Assembly: GCA_031200235.1 (NCBI GenBank)
Contig: CP133595.1
Span: 1 to 64,000 of the forward strand
Direction of reading: 5' to 3'
Length of the DNA: 64,000 nucleotides
Source: Cuniculiplasma divulgatum
GTDB lineage: Archaea; Thermoplasmatota; Thermoplasmata; Thermoplasmatales; Thermoplasmataceae
Position numbers and translations under genes: made by a program. Each line of letters opens with the position of its first letter. Position 1 is the stretch's first letter. Positions 52,627 through 62,542 of this stretch are shown here, piece by piece. The notes under the pieces were generated by a model. The model did no database searches. It saw only the letters and a program-made list of their open reading frames with translations, and was not told the origin of the DNA.

Positions 52627-53877
52627 CTACTGCTGCGGCGGATTTGCCGCCTTTGGAACATACCGCAGAATGCCCGCCATTCCGCCGAATGCTTTTTGCA
52701 GTAGCTTCCCTTCGTCGCTGTTTCCGGATATTATCTCAACTTTTGCACCTGAAGCGTCCGCAAGCCTGTAGAAAACCTCCACAAGATCTTCTTCCTCCTC
52801 AAGTACCATTGGCGTTGAACACTTGTCGCAGATGACATTTCCGTCCGGCTTGGTCATAAGTTCGCGGGTGTTTCCGCATTGCGGACATCGGTACCTGTAG
52901 TGAACCTTGTTGAGATCCTCTGAAATAATAAGCAGATCAAGGGACTTCTGCTCAAGTGCATTCTTGATGGCCGTCTCTCCGTAGACACCAAGCCCGCCAT
53001 CGGGTTTCCTGATTTCCATCATGAACCTGTTCATGAGGTCTTTTTCCTTTGCTATTCGCATCTCCTTCATTGTTTCAGAAGCTTTTTCAACAATTTCCCT
53101 GAGCCCTGTTTCATCAGTATATCCAATATCCAGCAGGTCCTTCACCTTGGCCTTGACCTCGTTCCGGAGGTAATCCTTTTCAAAGAAGTACTCCTTAGTT
53201 GCACCGGGGCCACCAATGAACACAGCCTTGATGTCCTTTATGAGCGGCATAAAGGCGTTGTTTGCGATTTCTCCAACCTTCTTGAAAAACTCATGGGCCG
53301 CGATCTCTATGAGCCGCTCATACCGTCGCGATGACTGCCCCCCCTGATGATGCTTGCTTGGAACAAGGGACTGCTCGTTGGAGACGACCTGTATGGTCGT
53401 GCCGTTGAGGAAACCAACAGTGGCCTCCTTCCTGTCCATGACTATGAGGCCGTATATCTCCTTCTCAACCAGGAACTGCTTGAGCTGTTCAAGGTGAAAA
53501 TAGGAATCGCATGTATACATGAAGGTCTGTATGGGCTCGGGTGGTTCAATAATCTTCACGTACATCTCGGTCTGATCGCCCCTGGTTGCCACGTGACCGA
53601 CAAAGAACACCAGTCCTGTTTCAGGCGCAAACCTGTAGGACTTCAGCCTTGACATTATTGATTCTATTGCCGCCAGCACATTTTTCCTGGTGGACTTGGA
53701 CTTGATGTTTGATGATGTTGAATATTCTTCTCGCAGATACTGCACCACATCGGATATCTGCTTGTTTGGTGGAATATACAGTGAAACGAGTTCCGTTCCC
53801 CTGCCCTTGAGGGTCTCAAGCTCCTGCAGAGCTTTCTTGAACTCGTACCTCCGTATCTGCATATCGTCTGTTGCCAT
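52627..53877 (-). CDS. prf1: Peptide chain release factor aRF1
   Basis: 416 residues, standard archaeal length. Domain 1 has the stop-codon-reading NIKS motif at 57-60, domain 2 the GGQ at 179-181 ([10 protein letters not shown]) that triggers peptidyl-tRNA hydrolysis, and the C-terminal domain carries a four-Cys zinc ribbon (CPQCGNTRE...CDKC). It recognises all three stops. The ATG at 53877 is 47 bp from the divergent UMP kinase start, with TATA-like boxes in between. Confidence 0.97.
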   Translation of the reverse strand: MATDDMQIRRYEFKKALQELETLKGRGTELVSLYIPPNKQISDVVQYLREEYSTSSNIKSKSTRKNVLAAIESIMSRLKSYRFAPETGLVFFVGHVATRGDQTEMYVKIIEPPEPIQTFMYTCDSYFHLEQLKQFLVEKEIYGLIVMDRKEATVGFLNGTTIQVVSNEQSLVPSKHHQGGQSSRRYERLIEIAAHEFFKKVGEIANNAFMPLIKDIKAVFIGGPGATKEYFFEKDYLRNEVKAKVKDLLDIGYTDETGLREIVEKASETMKEMRIAKEKDLMNRFMMEIRKPDGGLGVYGETAIKNALEQKSLDLLIISEDLNKVHYRYRCPQCGNTRELMTKPDGNVICDKCSTPMVLEEEEDLVEVFYRLADASGAKVEIISGNSDEGKLLQKAFGGMAGILRYVPKAANPPQQ

Positions 53878-53924
53878 CCCTCAGAAAATTTATAATCGTA
53901 TATAACCTTAATTGGCGTTTTGAA

Positions 53925-54602
53925 ATGGAATCAGTAGTTATTTCGCTTGGTGGGTCAATAATCTCAACTGAGGGGTTGAATCTGGCATTCATGGAGAGTT
54001 TCGCCCGGGAATTGCAGAAATTCGGTGAAGGTTACAGGTTTGGCATCGTTGTTGGCGGCGGGTCTCTTGCCCGATCATATATCTCTGAACTCAGGAAATA
54101 TGGAGTGAACGATAATGTCCTGGATGAAATTGGCATTAATGCAACAAGGATGAACGCCCTTGCCCTTTCCACATTCTTCGAGGATTCAAATTCCAAGATA
54201 CCCACCACGGTAAACGATGCTGCGGAACTGGCCAGGATATACCGGTTCACAGTCATGGGGGGCACTGAGCCCGGGCATACCACGGACACTGTTTCCACGC
54301 TCCTTGCAGAGAGGATAAATGCGCGCATAATGATCAACGCAACTTCAGTGGATGGCGTATATACTGATGATCCAAGAAAGCACAGCGATGCAAGGAAAAT
54401 CCCATCACTGACATATGATGAGGCAATCAGCCTTGCCATAGGGAAATCCATCGGCGCCGGGCCCAATGTTTTTATGGATCTGACAGCCCTCAACATTGCA
54501 AAGAGATCCGGCATACGCATCTATGTTACACACGGCACAGAACTCTCCGAATATGGAAATATCATCAGGAACAGGAAAACAGCAGGATCAGTTATAGGGT
54601 GA
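53925..54602 (+). CDS. pyrH: Uridylate kinase, archaeal type
   Basis: 225 residues from the ATG at 53925 ([11 protein letters not shown] at the start), which matches the standard size of archaeal UMP kinases; a longer frame to 53871 overlaps the aRF1 gene. Amino-acid kinase fold: [12 protein letters not shown], and the late [19 protein letters not shown] and [11 protein letters not shown] blocks for UMP and ATP binding. It phosphorylates UMP to UDP. A TATA-like TATATAACC lies about 25 nt upstream, so the mRNA is likely leaderless. Confidence 0.95.
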   Translation: MESVVISLGGSIISTEGLNLAFMESFARELQKFGEGYRFGIVVGGGSLARSYISELRKYGVNDNVLDEIGINATRMNALALSTFFEDSNSKIPTTVNDAAELARIYRFTVMGGTEPGHTTDTVSTLLAERINARIMINATSVDGVYTDDPRKHSDARKIPSLTYDEAISLAIGKSIGAGPNVFMDLTALNIAKRSGIRIYVTHGTELSEYGNIIRNRKTAGSVIG

Positions 54603-54715
54603 CCGGCCCTCGATCTGTAGACCGGCCTGAGCTGCAGAAAATAGTCAATAAGTCAAAACATGAAGGTACGCGATCCGGAGAAATAACCCATCTGCTGCCC
54701 TCTGTTATGAAAATT

Positions 54716-55888
54716 TTAAAGGGCTGATTCCCTGAGGTCGTACTTAATAATGGGTATATCCATGTCCCTGCCGTTGACATCCCTGAATGCATCCCTTATT
54801 GATGATGTAAGATCGTCCATCTGCGCGTACTTTTCCTGCAATGACATATCAGAAAGTCCTTCTTTGCTGGAGATATCAAGATAATTTGAGTCATCGGATT
54901 CTATTATTGGGGACAGTATGACAGAATCGCCCTTATTTAGGGCAAGCTGCGATATGATGTTTGCAGTGGCCTCAACATGATCCCTGCTGTATTTCTTTCC
55001 ACCAATGCCAGCCATTACCACTATGGTTACACCGATACCGTGATCCTTGATGTTGTTAACCAGATTCATCGTCTCCGTCACATTGATATGCTTGTTGAAG
55101 AGACGTATAACCCTGTAGCTCCCGCTTTCCAGGAATACATATACTCGATCCAGTCCGTGATCCTTCAGATCGCGGTAGTTTATCATGTTCTTCTTTTTTG
55201 GAGTGGTGAATATATCAAATGCTGTAAATACTGGAATGTTCAGCTTTTCCTTAATGCTATCAAGGATATCAAGAAGCATCTTCTGGTCAATATCAAGTGC
55301 ATTGACGTCACCGAGGAAAACAGATTTGTGATATGACAATCCTGAGCCATAATGACCCTTTACGGTCTCCAGGTGGGAGAAAAATTCATCCATTGATTTT
55401 ATGGTGTAGTCCCTTGTCTCATATCCTCTGCAGAGGGTGCATCTGTTCCATTTGCATCCACTGGTTATTTCCAAAAACAATGCACTGGGCTGGTCTGGAG
55501 GAATTACTGGAATCGCTGAATACAATGAAAGAAGACTTTTGGAATCAGACTCTGCCCATTGCAAATCCCTGGATGCCACTCTCCTGGCAACGTCAACGTC
55601 ATGGGCAACATTACCAACATTCACTGCTTCTCTGGCCAGATTGTATGATCCTTCCAGAATGGATGACCCATCGGCATGAGAAACGGAATCAATCACTTTC
55701 AAATTCCCCTCGATTCGAATTTTATAGAACGTATTGGCTATTGTTCTCCTGTAGGCAATTCCATTTTTTGTGAAGGATATCAAGCGACCCTCAAGATCGA
55801 AATTTGCAATCTCAGTATTTCCATTTGAAAAGGTAGCTACACCGTCATTTACCTTGAAATTTATTGTACTGCTGGCTCCAGTATCCAT
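54716..55888 (-). CDS. Radical SAM protein with C-x4-C-x2-C cluster motif
   Basis: 390 residues. The Fe-S motif GCKWNRCTLCRG has Cys145, 150, 153: spacing is four residues between the first two Cys instead of the common three. An N-terminal domain of about 120 residues precedes it, with a beta-rich NFKVNDGVATFSNG start. After the cluster the barrel continues (VFLGDVNALDID, LDRVYVFLESGS, GVTIVVMAGIGG). A family of such archaeal and bacterial proteins exists, often annotated HemN-like or Elp3-like; function unknown. Single gene between UMP kinase and the padR operon. Confidence 0.75.
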   Translation of the reverse strand: MDTGASSTINFKVNDGVATFSNGNTEIANFDLEGRLISFTKNGIAYRRTIANTFYKIRIEGNLKVIDSVSHADGSSILEGSYNLAREAVNVGNVAHDVDVARRVASRDLQWAESDSKSLLSLYSAIPVIPPDQPSALFLEITSGCKWNRCTLCRGYETRDYTIKSMDEFFSHLETVKGHYGSGLSYHKSVFLGDVNALDIDQKMLLDILDSIKEKLNIPVFTAFDIFTTPKKKNMINYRDLKDHGLDRVYVFLESGSYRVIRLFNKHINVTETMNLVNNIKDHGIGVTIVVMAGIGGKKYSRDHVEATANIISQLALNKGDSVILSPIIESDDSNYLDISSKEGLSDMSLQEKYAQMDDLTSSIRDAFRDVNGRDMDIPIIKYDLRESAL

Positions 55889-55966
55889 GGATATTCCTCA
55901 CCACATGATCGCCACCCATATGTATAAATTTCTTGCTTTGTCATCATAAAGGGTGACTTAGGAAGC

Positions 55967-56065
55967 GTGAATCAGAGGCTGTTTACAAAGGTGATGGAAG
56001 TTCAGTTGAAGATATTCTTTGGAGAGCGGGAAACCAGCCCGGCAGGATTTCCATTCATAATCTGA
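55967..56065 (+). CDS. Possible mini-ORF in the 345-bp gap before the ABC permease end
   Basis: GTG start with GGTGA ten bases upstream and a TATA-like TATAAATTT before it (near 55923-55931). It encodes 32 residues with a good helical pattern (RLFTKVMEVQLKIFFGERETS). The rest of the gap 55889-56233 has no gene, only the operon terminator at its right end. May be chance. Confidence 0.25.
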   Translation: MNQRLFTKVMEVQLKIFFGERETSPAGFPFII

Positions 56066-56204
56066 AGATCTTATTTCTTTCAGCCCCTGGGTGCATATAC
56101 CGTCATCTCACACAATACAGCAAGATTATGGTTGCGTCAATGAAGAATATGACAGATTGCCATATGCAGGTTAAAAACAACTGGTCTGAATTTTTTGGTA
56201 ATTT

Positions 56205-56231
56205 AAAAAAATCTGTGGCAGAATTGCCACA
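56205..56231 (-). terminator. Stem-loop terminator of the padR-ABC operon
   Basis: On the minus strand TGTGGCA-ATTC-TGCCACA (7-bp perfect stem) is followed by GATTTTTTTAAA. It overlaps the last bases of the permease gene region and resembles an intrinsic terminator. Confidence 0.7.
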
Positions 56232-56233
56232 AC

Positions 56234-57028
56234 TCACTCTCTTATCTCTTTCTCTGAAACAAAGTATGCCATAAGCAGGAGAATGGTAGCAAGTATTGCC
56301 AGTCCTCCAAGCCACAGTTCTATGCTGCCCATCTGCGATGCCGTCAGGGTTCCGTTGATCACCACGGTTCTTATTGTCTCCGCACTCCATGAAACAGGAT
56401 TGTACTTTGCGGCGTCGCTGAGCCATCCAGCCATGAGTCCGGGAGGGAACATGGCATAGCTCACGAAGAGGAGAGGCAGGTTGACCAAGTTTATCACGCC
56501 GAAGATTGTGTCTGGCCTAGTTATCCTCACTGCAAGAGTGGTGAATATGGATGTAAAGATCAGGGCAACCAGCATCACAGCTGCTATGAGGATAAGGGCA
56601 TCCAGAACGGTGAATCCGTGCTTGAATTCAAGTCCATTGGGTATCAGAAGAGCAGCAAGGATAAGGATCCCAACCTGCACAAGAATCCTTGCACTGGATG
56701 CAAATATCTTGGAAAACACAATGGAACTCCTTCTGATTGGGGCAATGAGAAATCTTCCGAGAACTCCAAGCCTCCGGTCAAATATGAGATTCACTCCAGA
56801 GAACAGTGCAGTGAAGAGCCCGATGATTGTCAGGACGCCACCAAGAATGTAGGTTATGTAGTTGGGAGCACCATCAAGAAGGGTCGGGCCAAATGCTGAG
56901 ATTTTGCTGAAAGCACTTCCAAAGAGTGCCAGCCAGAAGAACGGTTGTATGAGACCTGTCAGAAGAGAAACAGGATTCCTGTACCATTTCTTGAGTTCCC
57001 GTGATGTAAGTGGTCCAAGTCCGCTCAT
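56234..57028 (-). CDS. ABC-2 type permease
   Basis: 264 residues with six TMs, the standard DrrB/ABC-2 layout: an amphipathic start (GPLTSRELKKWYRNPVS), a TM2-3 loop with FDRRLGVLGRFLIAPIRRSSIVFSKI (coupling helix) and the late PVSWSAETIRTV stretch. Overlaps the ATPase gene by 4 nt. Works with it to export a lipophilic substrate. Third gene of the padR operon. Confidence 0.9.
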   Translation of the reverse strand: MSGLGPLTSRELKKWYRNPVSLLTGLIQPFFWLALFGSAFSKISAFGPTLLDGAPNYITYILGGVLTIIGLFTALFSGVNLIFDRRLGVLGRFLIAPIRRSSIVFSKIFASSARILVQVGILILAALLIPNGLEFKHGFTVLDALILIAAVMLVALIFTSIFTTLAVRITRPDTIFGVINLVNLPLLFVSYAMFPPGLMAGWLSDAAKYNPVSWSAETIRTVVINGTLTASQMGSIELWLGGLAILATILLLMAYFVSEKEIRE

Positions 57029-58017
57029 CTTCTCAGCCTCCTGAGATTCATCATTTCCTGTCTTGAATCCGTGGGCTCTTCGCTCCTTATTTCATTTCCG
57101 GTATATTCCAGGAATACGTCATCCAGGGTTGGTTTCTGCACCGTCAGTCTTGTGATTGAAAGGGAGTTACCGGAAATGTACTGAATGATCTTAGGCAGTT
57201 CCTCATCGGAGTTCTGCACTTTCAGTCGCACTGCCCGGGGACCATTCTCCTTAGCCTCAATAGCTCCCGGGTACTTCATCAGGGTTTCTGCATCCCTGTC
57301 AGTCTTCATTGTAGCCAGTATGATATCGCCCTTAAGATTTGATTTAAGTTCCTCAGAAGTTCCGGTGGCCAGCACCTTTCCATGATCTATGATTGATATG
57401 CGGTTTGCAAGAGCATCAACCTCCTCCAGATAATGGCTTGTGAGGATTATTGTGACATCAAGTTTTTCCTGAATTTCCCTGACGTACTTCCACATCTGCG
57501 TCCTGGTAGTAACGTCAAGTCCCAGCGTTGGTTCATCCAGGAAAAGGATCTTGGGATCGTGCACCAGTCCTGCTATGAGCTCAAGACGCTTTCGCATTCC
57601 ACCCGAGTACTGCCTTACAAGCCTGTCCTTAACATCATCCAGACTTACCATTGAGAGTAGCTTGTGTATGCGTTCCTTTGCCTCCTCGGCAGGCACATCA
57701 TAAAACTGGGATACCATCTTCAGGTTCTCGAATCCTGAAAGATCCTCGTCTGTAGTGAGATCCTGCGGCACAACCCCTATGGATTTTCTGACTTCAAGCG
57801 AATTCTTCACTATGTCAAATCCATTCACTATTGCAGTTCCTGATGTTGGCGCAATCCTGGTCACCAGCAGGTTTATGGTTGTGGTCTTGCCAGCTCCATT
57901 GGGCCCCAGCAGCCCGTAGACTTCTCCTTCCTCTATGCTTATGTTCAGATCATCAAGTGCCTTTACCTTTCCACCGTATATTTTTGTCAGATTTCTTGTC
58001 TCGATTATTGCCGCCAA
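57025..58017 (-). CDS. ABC transporter ATP-binding protein (DrrA type)
   Basis: 330 residues. Walker A GPNGAGKTTT, Q-loop VVPQDLTTDEDLSG, signature QYSGGMRKRLELI, Walker B ILFLDEPTLGLDVTTR, and switch His in LTSHYLEEVD. A C-terminal extension with KTDRDAETLMKYPG belongs to the DrrA group. Start is 1 bp after the padR stop; overlaps the permease gene by 4 nt. Confidence 0.95.
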   Translation of the reverse strand: MAAIIETRNLTKIYGGKVKALDDLNISIEEGEVYGLLGPNGAGKTTTINLLVTRIAPTSGTAIVNGFDIVKNSLEVRKSIGVVPQDLTTDEDLSGFENLKMVSQFYDVPAEEAKERIHKLLSMVSLDDVKDRLVRQYSGGMRKRLELIAGLVHDPKILFLDEPTLGLDVTTRTQMWKYVREIQEKLDVTIILTSHYLEEVDALANRISIIDHGKVLATGTSEELKSNLKGDIILATMKTDRDAETLMKYPGAIEAKENGPRAVRLKVQNSDEELPKIIQYISGNSLSITRLTVQKPTLDDVFLEYTGNEIRSEEPTDSRQEMMNLRRLRR

Positions 58018-58018
58018 A

Positions 58019-58501
58019 TCATTTCACCTTCCTCAACTCTTCCGTGATTTTCAATATTCTTTTTGCTGTTGCCTCAATCCTGTCAAGATAGGGCAGAGCC
58101 GAATCCCTTTCCTCCTCCAGATAGTCTGAATATCCTTCCAGATCTGCAACCAGCCTCTCCATTGGAATGTTTTGGGCCGCCTGTCCTGTTCCCACACCCA
58201 CCTCATTCCTGCCAGCTGTCGTCAGTTCATACCTGAGGTCCGGAAGCCTTGTTATAAGGCCTTCCTTCTCCATATTGCTAAGAAGCGGGTATATTGTTCC
58301 AGGACTTGGGCGCCACCATCCCATGGTATCTTTCTGGATCTGATCCATTAATTCAGAACCCTTCATGGGTCCGTTCGTTAGGAGCCAGATAACGTAGTAG
58401 CGCATACCCCCATGTCGTCTGAACGATTTTGCAAATGTAAATGCAGGTGCATCTTCTCCGGGAAAGCTGTGCATCCTTTCCTTCATACTATCATCGCCCA
58501 C
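58019..58501 (-). CDS. PadR-family transcriptional regulator
   Basis: 160 residues. The PadR winged helix begins at RYYVIWLLTNGPMKGSELMDQIQKD, with the wing at WWRPSPGTIYPLLSNMEKEGLITR and a C-terminal helical dimerisation segment (LPYLDRIEATAKRILKITEELRK). PadR proteins repress export or phenolic acid genes and are released by small ligands. Here it heads an operon with the two ABC genes. The GTG at 58501 is 28 nt from the TATA box; an ATG at 58486 is an alternative start. A palindromic operator overlaps its promoter, and the same site lies before a second ABC operon. Confidence 0.88.
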   Translation of the reverse strand: MGDDSMKERMHSFPGEDAPAFTFAKSFRRHGGMRYYVIWLLTNGPMKGSELMDQIQKDTMGWWRPSPGTIYPLLSNMEKEGLITRLPDLRYELTTAGRNEVGVGTGQAAQNIPMERLVADLEGYSDYLEEERDSALPYLDRIEATAKRILKITEELRKVK

Positions 58502-58514
58502 TTTATATCGAAAT

Positions 58515-58536
58515 CGATATCGGAATTCAATATATA
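58515..58536 (-). promoter_or_regulatory. Promoter and candidate operator of the padR-ABC operon
   Basis: On the minus strand TATATATT (58536-58529), AATTC-type 5-base spacer, then CCGATATCG (58523-58515), with a further TTTCGATAT half-site 1 bp beyond (58513-58505). Identical in layout to the promoter at 21170-21192, pointing to PadR autoregulation and control of both exporters. Confidence 0.7.
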
Positions 58537-58740
58537 AATACTATCAAGCTACATAAAAAACAAATTAGATTCACCGGACCTGACTTTACTGCAAAAATCT
58601 TTCTTCCCATAGATTAACACAATGCCTAATTCTAATGATGTGTCTCTAGAGAAAAACACATCTTCCACAGGAGCTTTGTGTAATAGGGATTATGAATAGT
58701 CGCAAGGCATTTACTTATGCACAAAATAGGAAGAGAGTTC

Positions 58741-60234
58741 TCAGAGCGAGAAGTCCCCAATCAGTTCGAGCTTGTCCTTCCTTTTGAGGCTGACGTAAAG
58801 TGTCAGCCCTATGATTGCCACAACCCATACCAGTGCACCATAGACCCCGTAGATATACGGAGCGCTTAGGTTGAAATAGACTGCAACAAATATGGCGAAT
58901 AACAGCGTCACCGTTGAGATGGCTGGAATGAGGACATGCTTTACAATGCTCACTTTCTTTTTGTTCTTCTTCAGGAACCTGTAAAGCGAGGTGTTTGTCA
59001 GTATGTGTATCATGTATGATATGGGGCTTTCAAGTATAAGCAAGAACAGTGAAGCATAGGTGAGGGCATTGAACGGCTGGTTGGGATAGAGCCTTTCGAA
59101 CACAAGGCCAGCAGAAATGACAACAACCATGGATATGGCGGCAACTATAAGAATTGCAATTTTTGGTACTCCGGTACGGTGATCGAGATCAGATATGCTC
59201 TTATGGATCACATTCTCCCTTGAAAGCGAAAACAGCACCCTGCTGGCATTTGTGCCCAGAGATACAGTGGCAGTGAAATAGGAATTGGCAACCAGAATGA
59301 TCATCAGGATCATTATGAGCGGACTCAGAATTCCAAAGTCGTGCTGATATATGAGCAGCACAGGATAAGGTGTGCTGGTACCGAAGGTGGACATGTTGAG
59401 ATGCCCCCAAGCAATTACCTGGGAATATGCGGAGAGGATAATTGTAACTCCCAGGATTGCTATGGTGGCGAGAATGGCTATTGGCACATTCCTCTTGGGC
59501 CTGCTGGTTTCTTCCGCAATTGGAAGGGCACCGCCTATACCAACGAATGTGCCAATTGCGTATATCATCATGGTGCTCACAAGAAGGGGATCGTTACCCA
59601 CAGGTGCAGCGGTGAAAGGTGCAGATGACAGGGTCCCGTGAAATCTCACAAGAAGCGCGATTGATGTTACAATGAAGAAGGTTACCTCAATTATGATGGC
59701 ATAAAAGACGTACTTGAGTGAGGGCTTGATTCCTGCATAAATAAGAGCGGTTACAAAAACGGTGAAGGCCACGATAATAGGAATCCACAGATAATTGGAA
59801 AATGGAAGGCTGACGCCAAGTTCAGGCAGTATGCCATAAATGAACCCGATGAAACCAAGCAGGCCAAATCCCGTGAAACTGAGCATCTGGTATGTGACAT
59901 ACGATATTGCTGTAAAATAACCGGCAGAACTGCCAAGCCCCCTTGAAACGAAGGTATAATAGCCTCCGGAACTTGAGATTTCCTTGGAGAATTCATACAT
60001 GGAGAAACTCATCAGCCCATATACCACAAGTGAAAGCAGCAGCACCAGTGGAATAGCAAATGCACCGTTAGGATATGTGCTGCCGTACGTAAAATACATC
60101 AGAGCTGCTGTGGAAGTAACATACAAAACTATTGTCCCTGCAGGAGCGTTTAAAGCTACAGCCTGTGAAATAGCGTGTCTCAGGCCAAGCTGATCTTTCT
60201 TCAAGTGCTTTAGAACTGTCCCGGTCTCTTGCAC
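58741..60234 (-). CDS. APC-superfamily amino-acid permease
   Basis: 497 residues with 12-14 TMs. The first TM has VALNAPAGTIVLYVTSTAAL (APC unwound helix), TM2 loop has KEISSSGGYYTFVSRGLGSS with the family's GG-Y-Y, and TM6 has FVGIGGALPIAEETSRPKRNVP. These are the same landmarks as in the permease at 24.8 kb, so the two are distant paralogues. Amino acid substrate not determined. The 239-bp gap at its right and 273-bp gap at the left carry no gene. Confidence 0.87.
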   Translation of the reverse strand: MQETGTVLKHLKKDQLGLRHAISQAVALNAPAGTIVLYVTSTAALMYFTYGSTYPNGAFAIPLVLLLSLVVYGLMSFSMYEFSKEISSSGGYYTFVSRGLGSSAGYFTAISYVTYQMLSFTGFGLLGFIGFIYGILPELGVSLPFSNYLWIPIIVAFTVFVTALIYAGIKPSLKYVFYAIIIEVTFFIVTSIALLVRFHGTLSSAPFTAAPVGNDPLLVSTMMIYAIGTFVGIGGALPIAEETSRPKRNVPIAILATIAILGVTIILSAYSQVIAWGHLNMSTFGTSTPYPVLLIYQHDFGILSPLIMILMIILVANSYFTATVSLGTNASRVLFSLSRENVIHKSISDLDHRTGVPKIAILIVAAISMVVVISAGLVFERLYPNQPFNALTYASLFLLILESPISYMIHILTNTSLYRFLKKNKKKVSIVKHVLIPAISTVTLLFAIFVAVYFNLSAPYIYGVYGALVWVVAIIGLTLYVSLKRKDKLELIGDFSL

Positions 60235-60507
60235 TTTTGGGTTTATGGTTGCTGGATATTTGAAAGTATGTTTCAGGTCAGTAAAATATCGTTGATATCA
60301 TATACTAAATGCATCGCTATACGGTATATATTGTAAATATGCATTATTCCGGTTTCCCTGAATTTCTTAGCTAAAAATTATGATTTGAAAATTGGGTTCG
60401 TTTTCACTGTGAAAATGAAAATCCCTGTCTGACATTTTGTAATGACCTGATTTTGATGCAATTCAGCTAGAAAAAGCTTAATTAATCGGTACTCATATTA
60501 AATTATA
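60235..60507. promoter_or_regulatory. Divergent promoter region between the APC permease and moaA
   Basis: AT-rich 273 bp. TTTTCACTGTGAAAA at 60401-60415 is a perfect palindrome (6-bp arms with a 3-base centre). A second AT-rich part holds ATATCGTTGATATC (60287-60300), a near-palindrome. On the moaA side, ATATTAAATTATAATG leads into the start codon. No gene seen. Which gene each site serves is unclear. Confidence 0.4.
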
Positions 60508-61488
60508 ATGCCAGTGGTAAAAGATAATTTTGACCGGCTTGTATACAGTATGAGAATACAGGTCAACACCACATGCAATTTCAAGTGCTTCTTCTGCCAT
60601 ATGGAAGGAACTGGAGTGCACTCCGAATTCATGTCTCCTGAAGAGATCGAGAAGGTGGTGGAAACTGCTCACAGGTGGGGTGTTAACAAGATCAAACTGA
60701 CTGGTGGTGAACCAACCCTGAGGCGGGACATCATAGAAATCATCCAGAGAATAAGGAAGCACATTACCGGAAATATCTCCATGACAACCAACGGAATAAT
60801 GCTGTCCAGGATAGCAAATGAACTCAAGGAAGCGGGGCTTGATCGGGTCAATATTTCCCTGCATTCCATTGATAGGGAAAAATTTGAATTCATAACAGGC
60901 GTCGACGCCATTGATACAGTTATTGATGGCATAAGGGCTGCCCGCAGTGCAGGCCTCTCCCCTGTCAAGGTTAATTTCGTTGTGTTGAAGGACCTGAACG
61001 TGGATCAGATTCCCCGGATGATGGAACTTGCAGCAAGGGAAAAGTTCGTTCTTCAGCTCATTGAGTTTGAGACAACCAGAGAACTTGAGGATTCTGAGGA
61101 GTTCGTGAAATATCATATGCCCCTGGATGAGATCGAAAAGGGCATGGCTGATCGATCCGTACGGATAGAATTCAATGATCTTCATCACAGGCCGAAGTAT
61201 CTTGTCCCAGTAAGTGACATGTTCGCCGAAGTGGAGTTTGTGAAACCCATGAGAAATGCTGAATTCTGCGCTAATTGCACAAGGATAAGGCTTACCTCCA
61301 CAGGTATGCTGAAGCCATGCCTCATGAGGAGTGACAATTACAGGAATATCATATCCCCCCTGAGGAACGGCGTTTCCCAGGAGAAACTTGACAGAATTTT
61401 CATTGGCTCTGTGAAGGACAGAGAACCATACTGGAAAAAGGAAGATGAAGATGAGATTAAGAATCAGATATTTCGGATCAGCAAGTGA
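60508..61488 (+). CDS. moaA: GTP 3',8-cyclase (molybdenum cofactor biosynthesis)
   Basis: 326 residues. N-terminal radical SAM cluster at Cys23, 27, 30 ([14 protein letters not shown]), GGEPTLRRD, and C-terminal auxiliary cluster at Cys254, 257, 271 ([18 protein letters not shown]). This two-cluster layout is specific to MoaA. It makes the first intermediate of molybdopterin from GTP. The usual C-terminal GG is replaced by a longer charged tail ([17 protein letters not shown]), whose coding end overlaps moaD. It would supply cofactor to the formate dehydrogenase encoded downstream. Confidence 0.93.
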   Translation: MPVVKDNFDRLVYSMRIQVNTTCNFKCFFCHMEGTGVHSEFMSPEEIEKVVETAHRWGVNKIKLTGGEPTLRRDIIEIIQRIRKHITGNISMTTNGIMLSRIANELKEAGLDRVNISLHSIDREKFEFITGVDAIDTVIDGIRAARSAGLSPVKVNFVVLKDLNVDQIPRMMELAAREKFVLQLIEFETTRELEDSEEFVKYHMPLDEIEKGMADRSVRIEFNDLHHRPKYLVPVSDMFAEVEFVKPMRNAEFCANCTRIRLTSTGMLKPCLMRSDNYRNIISPLRNGVSQEKLDRIFIGSVKDREPYWKKEDEDEIKNQIFRISK

Positions 61489-61696
61489 TGATGCCGGAAC
61501 CTCTGAGGAAACCATTGAGATCCCGGATGGGACTGGCATAAAGTCCGTGCATGATAAACTCTCAGAAATGCATCCAGCCATTGGGAAGAGATGGAACAAC
61601 CTCCTTATTGCCGTGAACCAGTCTTATGTTTCCGGAGACGCAGCAGTCAAAAATGGGGATGAAATAGCAATATTCCCTGCAGTGAGTGGAGGATAA
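61445..61696 (+). CDS. moaD: Molybdopterin synthase sulfur carrier subunit
   Basis: 83 residues, beta-grasp fold: [18 protein letters not shown] start, and terminal AIFPAVSGG, where the Gly-Gly end is thiocarboxylated. It provides sulfur for molybdopterin. The start used overlaps moaA by 44 nt; a Met at 61451 is the likely alternative. Ends 3 bp from the end of the convergent fdhD gene. Confidence 0.92.
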   Translation: MKMRLRIRYFGSASDDAGTSEETIEIPDGTGIKSVHDKLSEMHPAIGKRWNNLLIAVNQSYVSGDAAVKNGDEIAIFPAVSGG

Positions 61697-61699
61697 CTG

Positions 61700-62542
61700 T
61701 CATACGATTATTCGCTGAGTACCGGAATAGATGTTGAAGCTTTTGCCCCGGACGAAGCCCAGCAGTGTCATTCCCAGTGTTTCACAGGTTTCCACTGCAA
61801 GGCTTGAGGGAGCTGATATTGATCCAATGATGGGTATGCCTGCAACGGCAGCTTTCTCTATGATCTCAAAACCGGCACGCCCGCTGACCTGAAGGATCAT
61901 ATGATCAAATGCACAGCCGTTCATCAGCGAACGGCCGATAACCTTGTCCACGGCATTGTGGCGCCCCACGTCCTCAGCAGAGCAGACAACAGACCCGTCG
62001 CCACTGAAAAGGCCCGCCGCGTGTAGGCCTCCTGTACTGGAGAATATCCCCTGCGTTCCCCAGAGTGAATCTGGCAGAGAAGCAATGACCGAAGCTCTGA
62101 CCCTGAAATCAGATCTTTGGATTTTTCCCACTCTCATGAACACCTGATCTATGCTTCCCTTTCCGCACACACCGCATGATGAATTGATGTACCTTCTGCC
62201 ACCCATGTTGGCAGGCTGCAACTGTACGTTTTCGGCAAGGGTAACATTTATCCTGTTGCTGTGGGATATGCCGTCACAATCAATACCTTCCATGGCTGAG
62301 ATATCGTTTATGCTGCGGATAATGCCCTCCGTGAACAGGAATCCAGCCGCAAGGCAGTCATCCATCACTGGAGTGCGCATGATTATTCCTGCGCTCACTT
62401 CATGACCATGCTTATCTGAAACAATTATTTCCAGAGGCTCCTCAACTGTTATTGTATCTGTGGATTGGGTTGTTCCATTCCCCACAGTAACTTTAAAGGC
62501 TTCCTTTCTGGCAACTCCCGGACGTGAAAAACCAGCTATCAC
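61700..62542 (-). CDS. fdhD: FdhD, sulfurtransferase for formate dehydrogenase maturation
   Basis: 280 residues. VEEPLEIIVSDKHG start, the Cys pair in SSCGVCGKGS (conserved FdhD sulfur-carrying cysteines), and GLHAAGLFSGDGSVVCSAEDVGRHNAVDKVIG and LQVSGRAGFEII are the diagnostic blocks. It transfers sulfur to the bis-MGD cofactor of formate dehydrogenase. Overlaps the DUF1641 gene by 4 nt. Part of a formate dehydrogenase operon on the minus strand. Confidence 0.95.
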   Translation of the reverse strand: MIAGFSRPGVARKEAFKVTVGNGTTQSTDTITVEEPLEIIVSDKHGHEVSAGIIMRTPVMDDCLAAGFLFTEGIIRSINDISAMEGIDCDGISHSNRINVTLAENVQLQPANMGGRRYINSSCGVCGKGSIDQVFMRVGKIQRSDFRVRASVIASLPDSLWGTQGIFSSTGGLHAAGLFSGDGSVVCSAEDVGRHNAVDKVIGRSLMNGCAFDHMILQVSGRAGFEIIEKAAVAGIPIIGSISAPSSLAVETCETLGMTLLGFVRGKSFNIYSGTQRIIV

